Shown here: piece after piece, positions 9,301 to 16,869 of the stretch
How the letters are laid out: each line of letters opens with the position of its first letter
Numbering within the stretch: the first letter of the stretch is position 1
NCBI RefSeq assembly: GCF_009720825.1
Contig: NZ_WNKY01000039.1
Span: 1-57,957 of the forward strand
Source of the DNA: Duganella radicis
Lineage (GTDB): Bacteria; Pseudomonadota; Gammaproteobacteria; Burkholderiales; Burkholderiaceae_D
Length of the DNA stretch: 57,957 nt
Direction: 5' to 3'
The notes under the pieces: model-generated
The model's input: the letters and a program-made list of their open reading frames with translations, nothing else
Told to the model about the DNA's origin: nothing
Database searches by the model: none
Position numbers and translations under genes: made by a program

Positions 9301-9690
9301 AACACCTTCCGTGGCCATCTGGTGGTGCTGATCGACGAATACACCTACTCGGACGGCGAGACCTTCGCGGCCGGCATCAAGTCGCTGGGCCTGGCGCCAC
9401 TGGTCGGCAAGCGCACCGCTGGCGCCGGCGTCTGGCTGAGCGATAACAATCGCCTCAGCGACAACGGCATGGCGCGCGTGGCGGAGATGGGACAGTTCAA
9501 CACGCAGGACGGCCAGTGGCTGATCGAAGGCGTGGGCGTATCGCCGGACGTGGTGGTCGACAACCTGCCGCACGCCACTTATCAGGGACAAGACCATCAG
9601 CTCGAAACCGCCCTGCAACTGCTGGAAAAAACCTTAAAGGAAAAACCCATCAAGCCCTATCAACCGCAGGTGATCCCTGCACTGAAATAA
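6370..9690 (+). CDS. Exported tricorn-type S41 serine protease, copy 1
   Basis: A 1106-residue tricorn-core homologue. A signal peptide (residues 1-23, ending SSAAAADA) sends it to the periplasm. Next come beta-propeller repeats with PD40-type FSPDGKWLYF motifs (about 35-540), an Ala/Lys-rich low-complexity linker (about 558-592), a second propeller part, a C1 helical region, a PDZ domain (about 795-870) and a C-terminal S41 catalytic domain. Candidate catalytic residues are His772 (LHSQI), Ser994 (YSDGE) and Glu1053 (IEGVGVSPD), matching the His/Ser/Glu set of tricorn. Tricorn cuts peptides released by other proteases. A close paralogue follows 9 bp later. No good SD precedes the ATG. Confidence 0.92.
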   Translation: MKLSHPLALMLMSAGLLSSAAAADAYYRFPAIRGDNVVFTAEGDLWRTSAHGGQAQRLTTHPSAETNAAISHDGQWVAFSASYEGAQEAYVMPLAGGLPRRITFENGAVSVLGWSAQGEVLVSMASGTGPGRSFVIAAIKPNDLQRRIFPLADANDAALDDSGKTLYFTRNGLALTNDNVKGYRGGAHAQLWRYDVNGNAEAVRLLASDTGNNKRPMWWQGRLYFISDRGGSDNLWSMAADGSDARQLTQHTAWGVRNAAVGDGRIVYQLGADLHVLDLQANRDEQLAVSLVSDFDQTRTRQIRSPLDSLTNVQIAGRSERIVLTARGRVSVAGTGAQRRVEIAIPEGARARQAVFSHDDKAIYAIVDSTGENEIWKFAADGSGKGEQLTRDGNNHRWALYPSPDGRWLGHTDKKGRFWLLDLATKANTVIDDAGKSGLGDYDEIQWSPDSKNLALVRAASTEQRNQIGLYNIDSKQLAFVTSDRYTSRSPVFSPDGKWLYFLSARNFQLANGSPWGDRNMGPVFDKRTGIYALALQSDNRFPFKPDDELSKPGDKPAEGATEQAAEKAAEKAVAKTAPKDAAKATGKALPAVVYAGLADRLYEVPLAAGNYLGLQMDDKRLYFLDADGNDGKANLKTLAIASNGPQPETFATGVREYDLSADKKHVYYRTFATGPGDMLVVDAGAKAPTDVSKAKVKVDDWTFTSNPRLEWKQMFNDAWRMHRDFLYDVKMRGADWPAVRAKYAPLVDRVTDRAELDDVLGMMISEVGALHSQIRPGDIRRSPPEGTPAGLGALLSRTAEGYRVDHIYASEPELPSQRGPLAQAGVDVKEGDVITAVNGKPVLEARDIADLLLNQADKQVLLQVKRKTETRSVIVLPVNMAKQAALRYSDWEQSRARQVEAASKGRIGYLHLRAMGPSDIASFARDFYANVNREGLIIDVRRNNGGNIDSWIIEKLLRKAWAFWAPPGVQPSGNMQNTFRGHLVVLIDEYTYSDGETFAAGIKSLGLAPLVGKRTAGAGVWLSDNNRLSDNGMARVAEMGQFNTQDGQWLIEGVGVSPDVVVDNLPHATYQGQDHQLETALQLLEKTLKEKPIKPYQPQVIPALK

Positions 9691-9699
9691 GGAGGCTGT

Positions 9700-12600
9700 A
9701 TGAAGCACGTGAGCGCGCGCGCCGTAGCTGGCGTTCTGCTGGCGCTGGGTGTTACCGCACCTGTACTGGCGCTGCCCAACACCAGCGATACCCGCATGTT
9801 GACCGAACCGGCATTGTCCGCGCAGCACCTGGCGTTTATCTACGCCGGCGATGTGTGGCTGGCCAATGCCGACGGCAGTGCGCCGCGCCGCCTCACCGCC
9901 GATCCGGGGGAGAAATCGAATCCGATATTCTCGCCGGACGGGAAACTGATCGCCTACAGCGCGCAGGTCGACGGCAATACCGATGTCTATGTGCTGCCGA
10001 TCGAAGGCGGCGTGCCCAGGCGCCTGACCTGGCATCCGGGCGCGGACGTGGCGCAGGCCTTTACGCCGGACGGCAAGGCGGTGATGTTCACGTCGCCGCG
10101 CGCGGCGTTCAATAACCGCTTCCGCAAGTTGTTCACCGTGCCGGTGGCCGGCGGCGTCGAGACCCAGCTGGAAGTGCCGAACGCTGCCCGCGCCGCATGG
10201 TCGCCGGATGGCAAGCAGATCGTCTACAACCCGTTCTCGCCGGCCTTCCTGCAATGGAAGCATTATCGCGGTGGCACGCACTCCATCCTGTGGTTGTTCA
10301 ATCGCGGCGACCAGTCGGCGGTGACTATTCCGCAGCCTGCCGGCGGTTCCAACGATGTCGATCCGGCCTGGATCGGCGACACCATCTACTTCCGTTCCGA
10401 CCGCGATGGCGAATTCAATCTGTACGCCTACGACGTCAAAACCAGGGTGGTGCGCGCGCTGACGCGGCATACGGACTTTCCGGTGCTGAACGTCTCGGCG
10501 TTCGGCAATCGCATCGTCTACGAGCAGGCAGGCTATCTGCATGCGCTGGATCTGGCCAGTGGTCAGGCGCACAAGCTGACCATCGGTGTGAATGCGGACT
10601 TGGGGCTGTCGCGCCCACGCTGGGTCAGCGGCGCCAAGTACATCCGCAATGCCTCGATCTCGCCATCCGGCGCGCGCGTGGCTTATGAATTCCGCGGCGA
10701 GATCGTCACCATCCCTGCGGATAAAGGCGATGTGCGCAACCTGACGCAGACGCCGGCGGCGCACGAACGCTCGCCGATATGGTCGCCCGACGGCCGCTCA
10801 GTGGCTTACTTCTCCGACGAATCCGGCGAGTACGCGCTGCACGTCCGCGCGCAGGATGGCAAAAGCGAGCCGCGAAAATACAAGTTGAACGGCTCCGGCT
10901 TCTATCTGAATCCTGTGTGGTCGCCGGACAGCAAGAAGATCGCCTACATCGATAATTCGTGGACACTGTATGTGATGGATGTCGCCTCGGGCGCGATCAG
11001 GAAAATCGCATCGGAACCGCTGTATGGCCCGCAAGTCACGCTGCAACCTGCATGGGCGCCGGACTCGCGCTGGGTTGCCTATACGCTCAATTCGATGACG
11101 TACACGCGCAGCGCCTACATCTACTCGCTGGAGCAGAACAAATCGTGGCAGGTGACGGACGGCTTGTCCGACGTGGCCGACCCAGTGTTCGACAAGAGCG
11201 GCAAGTACCTGTACTTCTTCGCCTCCACCAACGCCGGACCGACCAACAACTGGTTCTCTCAGCAGAATGAAGACAACCGCGTCACCCGCACCATCTGGAT
11301 GGCGACCCTGCGGCGCGATCTGCCGTCGCCGCTCATTAAGGAAAGCGACGAGGAGAAGGGTGCGCCGCCAACGCCACCGAATCCGCCGGTGGCCGCCACA
11401 CCGGCCAAGCCGGAAGCGCCCAAGGTCGATCCCAGGACCGGCCGTGACGACCCCAAAGTCACCGTCGCGCCAGTGGCGCCGATCAGCATCGACCTCGAAG
11501 GCATCGACACGCGCATCGTCGACCTGCCTGTACCTGCGGCCGGATTGTCCGACTTGCAGGCGGGCGAGGCCGGCCAGGTCTTCTTCCTGCGCGATACCGA
11601 CGGCAAGAAAGCCATCCAGCGTTTCGATCTGAAGGACCGCAAGGCCGAAACGCTGCTGGCCGAAGCCGACCAATATGAGGTTTCGGCGGACGGCAAGAAG
11701 CTGCTGTACCGCGTGAAGGAAGCGTGGGCCATGGGCAGCGCCACCGCCAAGACGCTGACGCCAGGCGAAGGCAAGATCAAGGTGGAAGCCATCGAAGTGC
11801 GCGCCGAGCCGCGCGCGGAATGGACGCAGATCTTTAACGAGGCGTGGCGCATCAATCGCGATTACTTCTATGACCCCGGCATGCACGGCGCCGACTGGAA
11901 CAAGATGCGCGCCAAGTACGCACAGTTCCTGCCGGAGCTGTCCAGCCGCGCCGATCTGAATCGCGTGATCCAGTGGCTGTGCAGCGAACTCGGTGTCGGC
12001 CACCATCGCGGTGCCGGCGGCGACTTCTTCACCGACGCCAAACCGGTGCCAGGTGGCCTGTTGGGCGCGGACTATGAAATCAGCGAGGGCCGCTACCGCT
12101 TCAAGAAAATCTACGGTGGCCTGAACTGGAACCCGGCCCTGCGCGCGCCGCTGACGGAACCGGGCCTCAACGTCAAGGCAGGTGAATACCTGCTGGCGGT
12201 GGACGGCAAGCAGTTGCGGGCGGAGACTAACCTGTACAGCGCTTTTGAAAACACCGCCAACAAGGCCATCGACATCACCGTCGGCCCGAATGCGGATGGC
12301 AGCAAGTCGCGCACCATCACCGTGGTACCGGTGGCGGCTGAAGACGCGCTGCGCAACCGCGACTGGATCGAGGGGAATATCCGCAAGGTGAATGCCGCCA
12401 CCGGCGGCCGCGTGGCCTACGTCTACGTGCCGAATACCACGACGCTGGGCCATACCTACTTCAAGCGCTACTTCTTCCCGCAGGCCGACAAGGACGCCGT
12501 CATCATCGACGAGCGTTTCAACGGCGGCGGCAGCGTGGCCGATTATTATCTGGAGATTTTGCAGAAGAAGGAAATCGCCTGGTGGACCATGCGTTATGGC

Positions 12601-13011
12601 GCCGACATGAAAACGCCGTCCGCTTCGATCCAGGGTCCGCGCACCATGCTGATCGACGAAACCGCGGGCTCCGGCGGCGATCTGCTGCCGTGGATGTTCC
12701 GTCAAAACCAAATGGGCCCGCTGATCGGCAAGCGTACCTGGGGCGGGCTGGTTGGCATTCTGGGCTTCCCGGTACTGCTGGACGGCGGCACCATCACCGC
12801 GCCCAACCTGGCCTTCTGGACCCGCGACAAAGGCTGGGGCGTGGAGAACGAGGGCGTGGCGCCGGATATCGAAGTGGATCAGAATCCGGCGGATGTCATC
12901 GCCGGCCGCGATCCGCAGCTGGAGAAAGCGATTGAAGTCATCAAGGCCGAACTGGCGAAGAACCCGCCGGTGCGTCCTGCACATCCGGCCTTCCCGAACA
13001 AGGTCAAATGA
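9700..13011 (+). CDS. Exported tricorn-type S41 serine protease, copy 2
   Basis: 1103 residues with the same domain order as the preceding gene: signal peptide (1-25), propeller repeats with FSPDGKLIAY and WSPDGRSVAYF motifs, a linker that here is Pro-rich (about 548-590), a PDZ-like region (about 800-875) and an S41 catalytic domain. His768 or His769, Ser991 (AGSGGD) and Glu1051 (NEGVAPD) align with the catalytic set. A strong TAAGGAGG spans the stop of copy 1, so both are probably made from one mRNA. It is a diverged tandem duplication; retention of all catalytic residues argues that both are active, perhaps with different peptide preference. Confidence 0.92.
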   Translation: MKHVSARAVAGVLLALGVTAPVLALPNTSDTRMLTEPALSAQHLAFIYAGDVWLANADGSAPRRLTADPGEKSNPIFSPDGKLIAYSAQVDGNTDVYVLPIEGGVPRRLTWHPGADVAQAFTPDGKAVMFTSPRAAFNNRFRKLFTVPVAGGVETQLEVPNAARAAWSPDGKQIVYNPFSPAFLQWKHYRGGTHSILWLFNRGDQSAVTIPQPAGGSNDVDPAWIGDTIYFRSDRDGEFNLYAYDVKTRVVRALTRHTDFPVLNVSAFGNRIVYEQAGYLHALDLASGQAHKLTIGVNADLGLSRPRWVSGAKYIRNASISPSGARVAYEFRGEIVTIPADKGDVRNLTQTPAAHERSPIWSPDGRSVAYFSDESGEYALHVRAQDGKSEPRKYKLNGSGFYLNPVWSPDSKKIAYIDNSWTLYVMDVASGAIRKIASEPLYGPQVTLQPAWAPDSRWVAYTLNSMTYTRSAYIYSLEQNKSWQVTDGLSDVADPVFDKSGKYLYFFASTNAGPTNNWFSQQNEDNRVTRTIWMATLRRDLPSPLIKESDEEKGAPPTPPNPPVAATPAKPEAPKVDPRTGRDDPKVTVAPVAPISIDLEGIDTRIVDLPVPAAGLSDLQAGEAGQVFFLRDTDGKKAIQRFDLKDRKAETLLAEADQYEVSADGKKLLYRVKEAWAMGSATAKTLTPGEGKIKVEAIEVRAEPRAEWTQIFNEAWRINRDYFYDPGMHGADWNKMRAKYAQFLPELSSRADLNRVIQWLCSELGVGHHRGAGGDFFTDAKPVPGGLLGADYEISEGRYRFKKIYGGLNWNPALRAPLTEPGLNVKAGEYLLAVDGKQLRAETNLYSAFENTANKAIDITVGPNADGSKSRTITVVPVAAEDALRNRDWIEGNIRKVNAATGGRVAYVYVPNTTTLGHTYFKRYFFPQADKDAVIIDERFNGGGSVADYYLEILQKKEIAWWTMRYGADMKTPSASIQGPRTMLIDETAGSGGDLLPWMFRQNQMGPLIGKRTWGGLVGILGFPVLLDGGTITAPNLAFWTRDKGWGVENEGVAPDIEVDQNPADVIAGRDPQLEKAIEVIKAELAKNPPVRPAHPAFPNKVK

Positions 13012-13016
13012 CTGAA

Positions 13017-13055
13017 TGTCCGGAATTGAACACTGGCCGCGTTCAGTTCCGGACA
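13017..13055. repeat. Long inverted repeat between protease copy 2 and the permease
   Basis: Two 15-bp arms (TGTCCGGAATTGAAC and GTTCAGTTCCGGACA, one mismatch that can pair as G-U) flank a 9-base loop, starting 5 bp after the stop codon. There is no T-run, so it is not a classic terminator; it could be an mRNA-stabilising stem or an operator for the downstream gene. No other copy is seen in the window. Confidence 0.6.
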
Positions 13056-13126
13056 AAGCAGGCCTGAAACCGCGTGGCATGGATGTTGCAGATTGGTGCG
13101 ATAACTTCATCACAGGATTTTGAGAC

Positions 13127-15562
13127 ATGGATTTACGCATCGCCTGGCGCACGCTCATACAGCAACCTGCCTACACCCTGACGGCCATCCTTAGCCTGAG
13201 CATAGGTTTGGCGGCGAGTCTGCTGCTGCTGGGCTTCGTGCGCTACTCGCTGGAGTACGACAGCCACGTGCCGGAGGTGGGGCAGGTCTACGTGGTCAAG
13301 CACCATTTCAATGTGGAGCCGTCGTCGCCGCTGTTCGACATCGCACCGATGTTCCTGCGCGAGGTGGCGCTGAAGACGCCTGGCGTGATGGACGTCACCA
13401 GCTACATTCCCGCACGCCCTGAAGTCACGCCGCTGACGGTGCGCGCTGGCCGCAACCTGATGACGGTGCGCAGCCTGATCACGCTGCCGGGCTTCCCATC
13501 GCTGCTGGGCATGCGCGCCTTGCAAGGCGATGTGGCCTCGGCGCTGGAAAGGCCGGACCGTTTCGTGGTGACCGAGGCCGGCGCGTTGCGCCTGTTCGGC
13601 ACGCGCGACGCGCTGGGCCGGACCATGGTGGCGGACGGGCACACGCTGCAAGTAGGCGCCGTGGTGCCATCGCCGCCGGCCAACACCACCATTCCGTTCG
13701 AGGTGCTGTTTGGCGTGAACAGCGCGGTGGTGGAGCCGGCCATCCGTCACGAGATGCTGACCGGCGAACATGGCTGGATGACCAAGATGTTGCTGCGCTT
13801 GCAGCCGGGCGCATCGCTGCCGGCCATCGTCGCGCAGTTGCAGCAGGCCGTTGACCAAGCGCCCAGCCTGAACCAGTTTCCGCCCGAAGTGCGCGAGCGC
13901 CTCGGCCAGCGCAAGGCCATCGAGCTGGCCATCTCGCCGCTGCGCGAGGCCTACTTCGACGACAAGATCGCCAACAGCTTTATCGCACTGCCGGGTGACC
14001 GCGCCAGTCCGCGCATCGTCACCGGGCTGGCGGTGCTGGCCGCGCTGATCCTGCTGCTGGCGGCGATCAACTACGTCAACCTGACCACCGTGCGCGTGCT
14101 GCGCCGCCAGCGCGAGATGGCGATGCGTAAAGTGCTGGGTGCCGGCGTGCCGCAAATCGTACTGCAATTCCTGCTGGAGTCCATGTTGCTGGCGCTGGCC
14201 GCCACCGCGCTTGGCCTGCTGCTGGCGTGGCTGGCGCTGCCGGTCTTCTCGCAGCTGGTGAATCGCCAGCTGGACGGCTTGTTCTCCGCGCAGAACATCG
14301 CGGCGGCGTTTGGCATTGGCGCGCTGCTGGGTGCCGCCACGGCGGCTTATCCGGCATGGATCGCGCTGCGCGTGCATCCAACGCAGGTGCTGGCTGGCCG
14401 GCCCGATGCCGAGTCGCGCGGCAGCATGCAATGGCGGCGCGCGCTGACCGTGATCCAGATCGGCACGGCGATGGGGCTGGCCAGTGTGACCATCGCCATC
14501 GCCTGGCAAACCGATTATGCAATGCGCGCCACGCCAGGTTTCGATCCGTCGCCGATCGTGGTGGTCGACATGCCGGGCCATATCCGTGATGCCGACAAAG
14601 CCAGGCGCCTGATCTCATCCCTGAAAGCGCAGCCGGGCGTGGCCGGTGTCGCTGTCTCGCAAGACCCGGTCGGGCGTCTCGACTGGATGTGGACGCGCAT
14701 GCTCAAGCGTCCCGGCGGCGAAACCGCGTCGATGGAAATGAAAACCGTCAGCGCCAACTTCTTCGAACTGTATGGCATCGCGCCGGAGGCGGGACGCCTG
14801 TTCCAGTCGGCGATAGATAAAGACAACGACGCCACCGCGATGGTGCTGAATGCCGTCGCTGCACGTGCCCTGGGCTTCGCCAGCGCCGAGCAGGCGGTGG
14901 GGCAGACGGTAACTTTCACCGGATTCGACAACGCCATGATCAGCGCGCGCATCGTCGGCATCGCGCCGGAACTGCGCTTCCACTCCCTGCGCGAGACGCC
15001 GCCCGCCACCGCCTATGCATTGGGCGACCACGGCATGGTACTGAGCGTGCGTGCCGCCGGCGCGCCGGCGGAGGTGGAACGTGCGGCAAACGCGCTGTGG
15101 CCTCAATACTTTCCCGACGCGCTGCCCAAGATTTATCGCGCATCGGACGTACTGAAAGCGCACTACGCGGACGACGCCCGCATGGCGCGACTGCTGGCGC
15201 TGGCGACCGGCATCGCCCTGGCAATCGCCGCCTTCGGCACCTATGCCTTATCGGCCAATACCGTGCAACGCCGCGCCAGGGAAATCGTCCTGCGCAAACT
15301 GCACGGCGCGCGCCGCGCCGACATTGGCTTGTTGGTGATCCGCGAAATCGGCGCCATGACCCTGATCGCCGCAGCCATCAGCCTGCCGGTCGGACTGGTA
15401 GTGATCGAACGCCACCTGAGCGGCTACACAGAACACGCCCCCATCGGCTACTGGACCCTGGCCTTCGCACTGTTGCTCACATTGGCGACAGCCCTCATCG
15501 CCACCACCCGCCACACCTGGACCGCCATGCGCCTGCCTCCGGCGGAAGCGTTGAGAACTTAG
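13127..15562 (+). CDS. FtsX/MacB-type ABC transporter permease without adjacent ATPase
   Basis: 811 residues with the tandem permease layout: an N-terminal membrane helix (about 18-38), a MacB-like periplasmic domain (about 50-270), three helices of a first FtsX domain (about 300-425), another helix and periplasmic domain (445-680), and three C-terminal helices (about 685-800). The RQREMAMRKVLGA and RAREIVLRKLHGA motifs after the first helix of each FtsX module are typical. Such proteins pair with a LolD/MacB-type ATPase for mechanotransmission or lipoprotein and peptide export; none is encoded nearby. Its stop overlaps the convergent antitoxin gene by 4 bp. Confidence 0.85.
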   Translation: MDLRIAWRTLIQQPAYTLTAILSLSIGLAASLLLLGFVRYSLEYDSHVPEVGQVYVVKHHFNVEPSSPLFDIAPMFLREVALKTPGVMDVTSYIPARPEVTPLTVRAGRNLMTVRSLITLPGFPSLLGMRALQGDVASALERPDRFVVTEAGALRLFGTRDALGRTMVADGHTLQVGAVVPSPPANTTIPFEVLFGVNSAVVEPAIRHEMLTGEHGWMTKMLLRLQPGASLPAIVAQLQQAVDQAPSLNQFPPEVRERLGQRKAIELAISPLREAYFDDKIANSFIALPGDRASPRIVTGLAVLAALILLLAAINYVNLTTVRVLRRQREMAMRKVLGAGVPQIVLQFLLESMLLALAATALGLLLAWLALPVFSQLVNRQLDGLFSAQNIAAAFGIGALLGAATAAYPAWIALRVHPTQVLAGRPDAESRGSMQWRRALTVIQIGTAMGLASVTIAIAWQTDYAMRATPGFDPSPIVVVDMPGHIRDADKARRLISSLKAQPGVAGVAVSQDPVGRLDWMWTRMLKRPGGETASMEMKTVSANFFELYGIAPEAGRLFQSAIDKDNDATAMVLNAVAARALGFASAEQAVGQTVTFTGFDNAMISARIVGIAPELRFHSLRETPPATAYALGDHGMVLSVRAAGAPAEVERAANALWPQYFPDALPKIYRASDVLKAHYADDARMARLLALATGIALAIAAFGTYALSANTVQRRAREIVLRKLHGARRADIGLLVIREIGAMTLIAAAISLPVGLVVIERHLSGYTEHAPIGYWTLAFALLLTLATALIATTRHTWTAMRLPPAEALRT

Positions 15563-15828
15563 TCTTCTACTTCCCACCCTGGAAAAACGAGGACAGCGGG
15601 ATGAACACGTAGTACGCGGGCCAATAGTTTAGCCCTCTCAATATCAAGCGGGAGAGCGTCGTTCTCTATGGCTTGAAGTGTGGGCACGGGAATGTGGGTG
15701 ATTTTGGCCAGCCGTCCGAGACTAATGTTTTGTAGTTTGCGTATGGCGTTAACAGACTCCCCAACGGAGATGTCAGTCCGTTTTTTTGCAGGCTGATAAT
15801 CTTGGATATCAATGCTTTTTGTAGACAT
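15559..15828 (-). CDS. XRE-family antitoxin (HigA-like)
   Basis: An 89-residue protein with one helix-turn-helix (about 35-75: LGRLAKITHIPVPTLQAIEND), the XRE/Cro fold. The gene begins inside the last 20 bases of the toxin gene upstream, the usual coupling of a toxin-antitoxin pair. The family protein binds its toxin and represses the shared promoter. The region is clearly more AT-rich than its surroundings, which suggests acquisition. It ends in overlap with the convergent permease gene. Confidence 0.85.
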   Translation of the reverse strand: MSTKSIDIQDYQPAKKRTDISVGESVNAIRKLQNISLGRLAKITHIPVPTLQAIENDALPLDIERAKLLARVLRVHPAVLVFPGWEVED

Positions 15829-16093
15829 GAGCGTTCACCTCCACAACTTCAATCAACAATATATCGTCTAAGGCCTGATAAATCACGCGCCACTTTGGTC
15901 CTAAGCGAGAGGAACGGTAACCGTGCCAATTACCTTTCAGCGCCTCGTCATGATAGCCGTTTATTTTTTGCAGTCCGGGCGAGCCGGAGTGGCGCGCTAT
16001 GTCCTTCCACGTCTCGTAACGACGGATAACGTCTTGAGGCGCGGAATCTCTTAACTGCTTCTCTGCTTTCCGGCTTTCGATAATTTGCCACAT
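15809..16093 (-). CDS. RelE/HigB-type toxin, probable mRNA endonuclease
   Basis: 94 residues with the compact RelE/ParE-superfamily pattern: an N-terminal helical half (AEKQLRDSAPQDVIRRYETWK), then LKGNWHGYRSSRLGPKWRVIYQ and a final strand with IEVVEVNAHVYKKH. Members cut mRNA on the ribosome; the Arg and Lys residues and the C-terminal His-Val-Tyr are consistent with that, but no assay is implied. The toxin is first and overlaps the antitoxin, as in HigBA and unlike RelBE order. No Shine-Dalgarno precedes the ATG, so initiation may be weak or nearly leaderless. Confidence 0.82.
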   Translation of the reverse strand: MWQIIESRKAEKQLRDSAPQDVIRRYETWKDIARHSGSPGLQKINGYHDEALKGNWHGYRSSRLGPKWRVIYQALDDILLIEVVEVNAHVYKKH

Positions 16094-16098
16094 GCGCC

Positions 16099-16118
16099 AT
16101 AGTGGTCATAGTCACTAT
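16099..16118 (-). promoter_or_regulatory. Operator/promoter of the toxin-antitoxin operon
   Basis: ATAGTG and CACTAT form an inverted repeat with an 8-bp centre, 6 bp before the toxin start. The minus-strand -10 candidate TATAGT (16114-16119) overlaps one arm, with a CTTTCA -35 17 bp upstream. A dimeric XRE antitoxin binding here would shut the promoter, the expected autoregulation. Confidence 0.55.
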
Positions 16119-16170
16119 AGCAGGTCAAACGGAGAGTGAAAGCGGGCTGAGGTGGCTCAACGTTGTCGCG

Positions 16171-16869
16171 TTATAGACTCGTCAGGACTTTGAACTGTGG
16201 GGCGCGGCGGCGGGAGACTTCGATGGCGAGCTGGTTGTGCAAGACGAGATCGAGACCGCCGGCATCGTTGGGTGCGGCCTGTTCGACGTGGTCGAGGTTT
16301 ACGATGTGGCGGCGGCTGGCGCGGAAGAAGCGCTGCGGGTCCAGTTTTTCCTCCAGCTGGTTCAGGGAGCGCAGCATCAGTGGCTGTTGCTGGCCGAAGT
16401 AAACGCGCGTGTAGTTGCCCTCCGATTCGAACAGGCGGATGTCCTCCAGCGCCACGAACCAGCATCGCTCGCCGTCCTTGATGAACAGCTTCTTGCCTGC
16501 GCTTGAGGCGGTGGCGCGGTGGTGGCGCGCGGCGCAGCGTTGCAGGGCGGAGGCCATGCGCGCGGCCTGTATCGGTTTTTGCAGGTAGTCCAGCGCGTTC
16601 ACTTCGAACGCTTGCAGCGCGTATTGATCGAAAGCGGTGGTGAAGATGACTTTCGGCGCATCCTCCAGCGCGGCCAGCATGTCGAAGCCGGAGCCGCCGG
16701 GCATCTGCACGTCGAGGAAAATCAGGTCGGGCTTGAGGGCGGCGATCTGTTGCACGCCATCGGCGGCGTTGACCGCTTCTCCCACAATCTGCACATCAGG
16801 ATGCGCCGCCAGCAGGCGTCGCAGTTCAGCGCGCGCAAGGCGCTCGTCGTCGATCAGCAATGCGCGCAT
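16171..16869 (-). CDS. LytTR-type response regulator
   Basis: 232 residues. The receiver domain (1-115) has the acidic pair DD at 7-8, phosphoacceptor Asp53 (FLDVQMPG) and Lys in LQKPI. A LytTR DNA-binding domain (about 127-230) carries LFESEGNYTRVY and FFRASRRHIVNL. The class binds DNA via beta strands and regulates transcription. Its ATG overlaps the kinase stop by one base (TAATG), so kinase and regulator form a cognate pair. Confidence 0.93.
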   Translation of the reverse strand: MRALLIDDERLARAELRRLLAAHPDVQIVGEAVNAADGVQQIAALKPDLIFLDVQMPGGSGFDMLAALEDAPKVIFTTAFDQYALQAFEVNALDYLQKPIQAARMASALQRCAARHHRATASSAGKKLFIKDGERCWFVALEDIRLFESEGNYTRVYFGQQQPLMLRSLNQLEEKLDPQRFFRASRRHIVNLDHVEQAAPNDAGGLDLVLHNQLAIEVSRRRAPQFKVLTSL

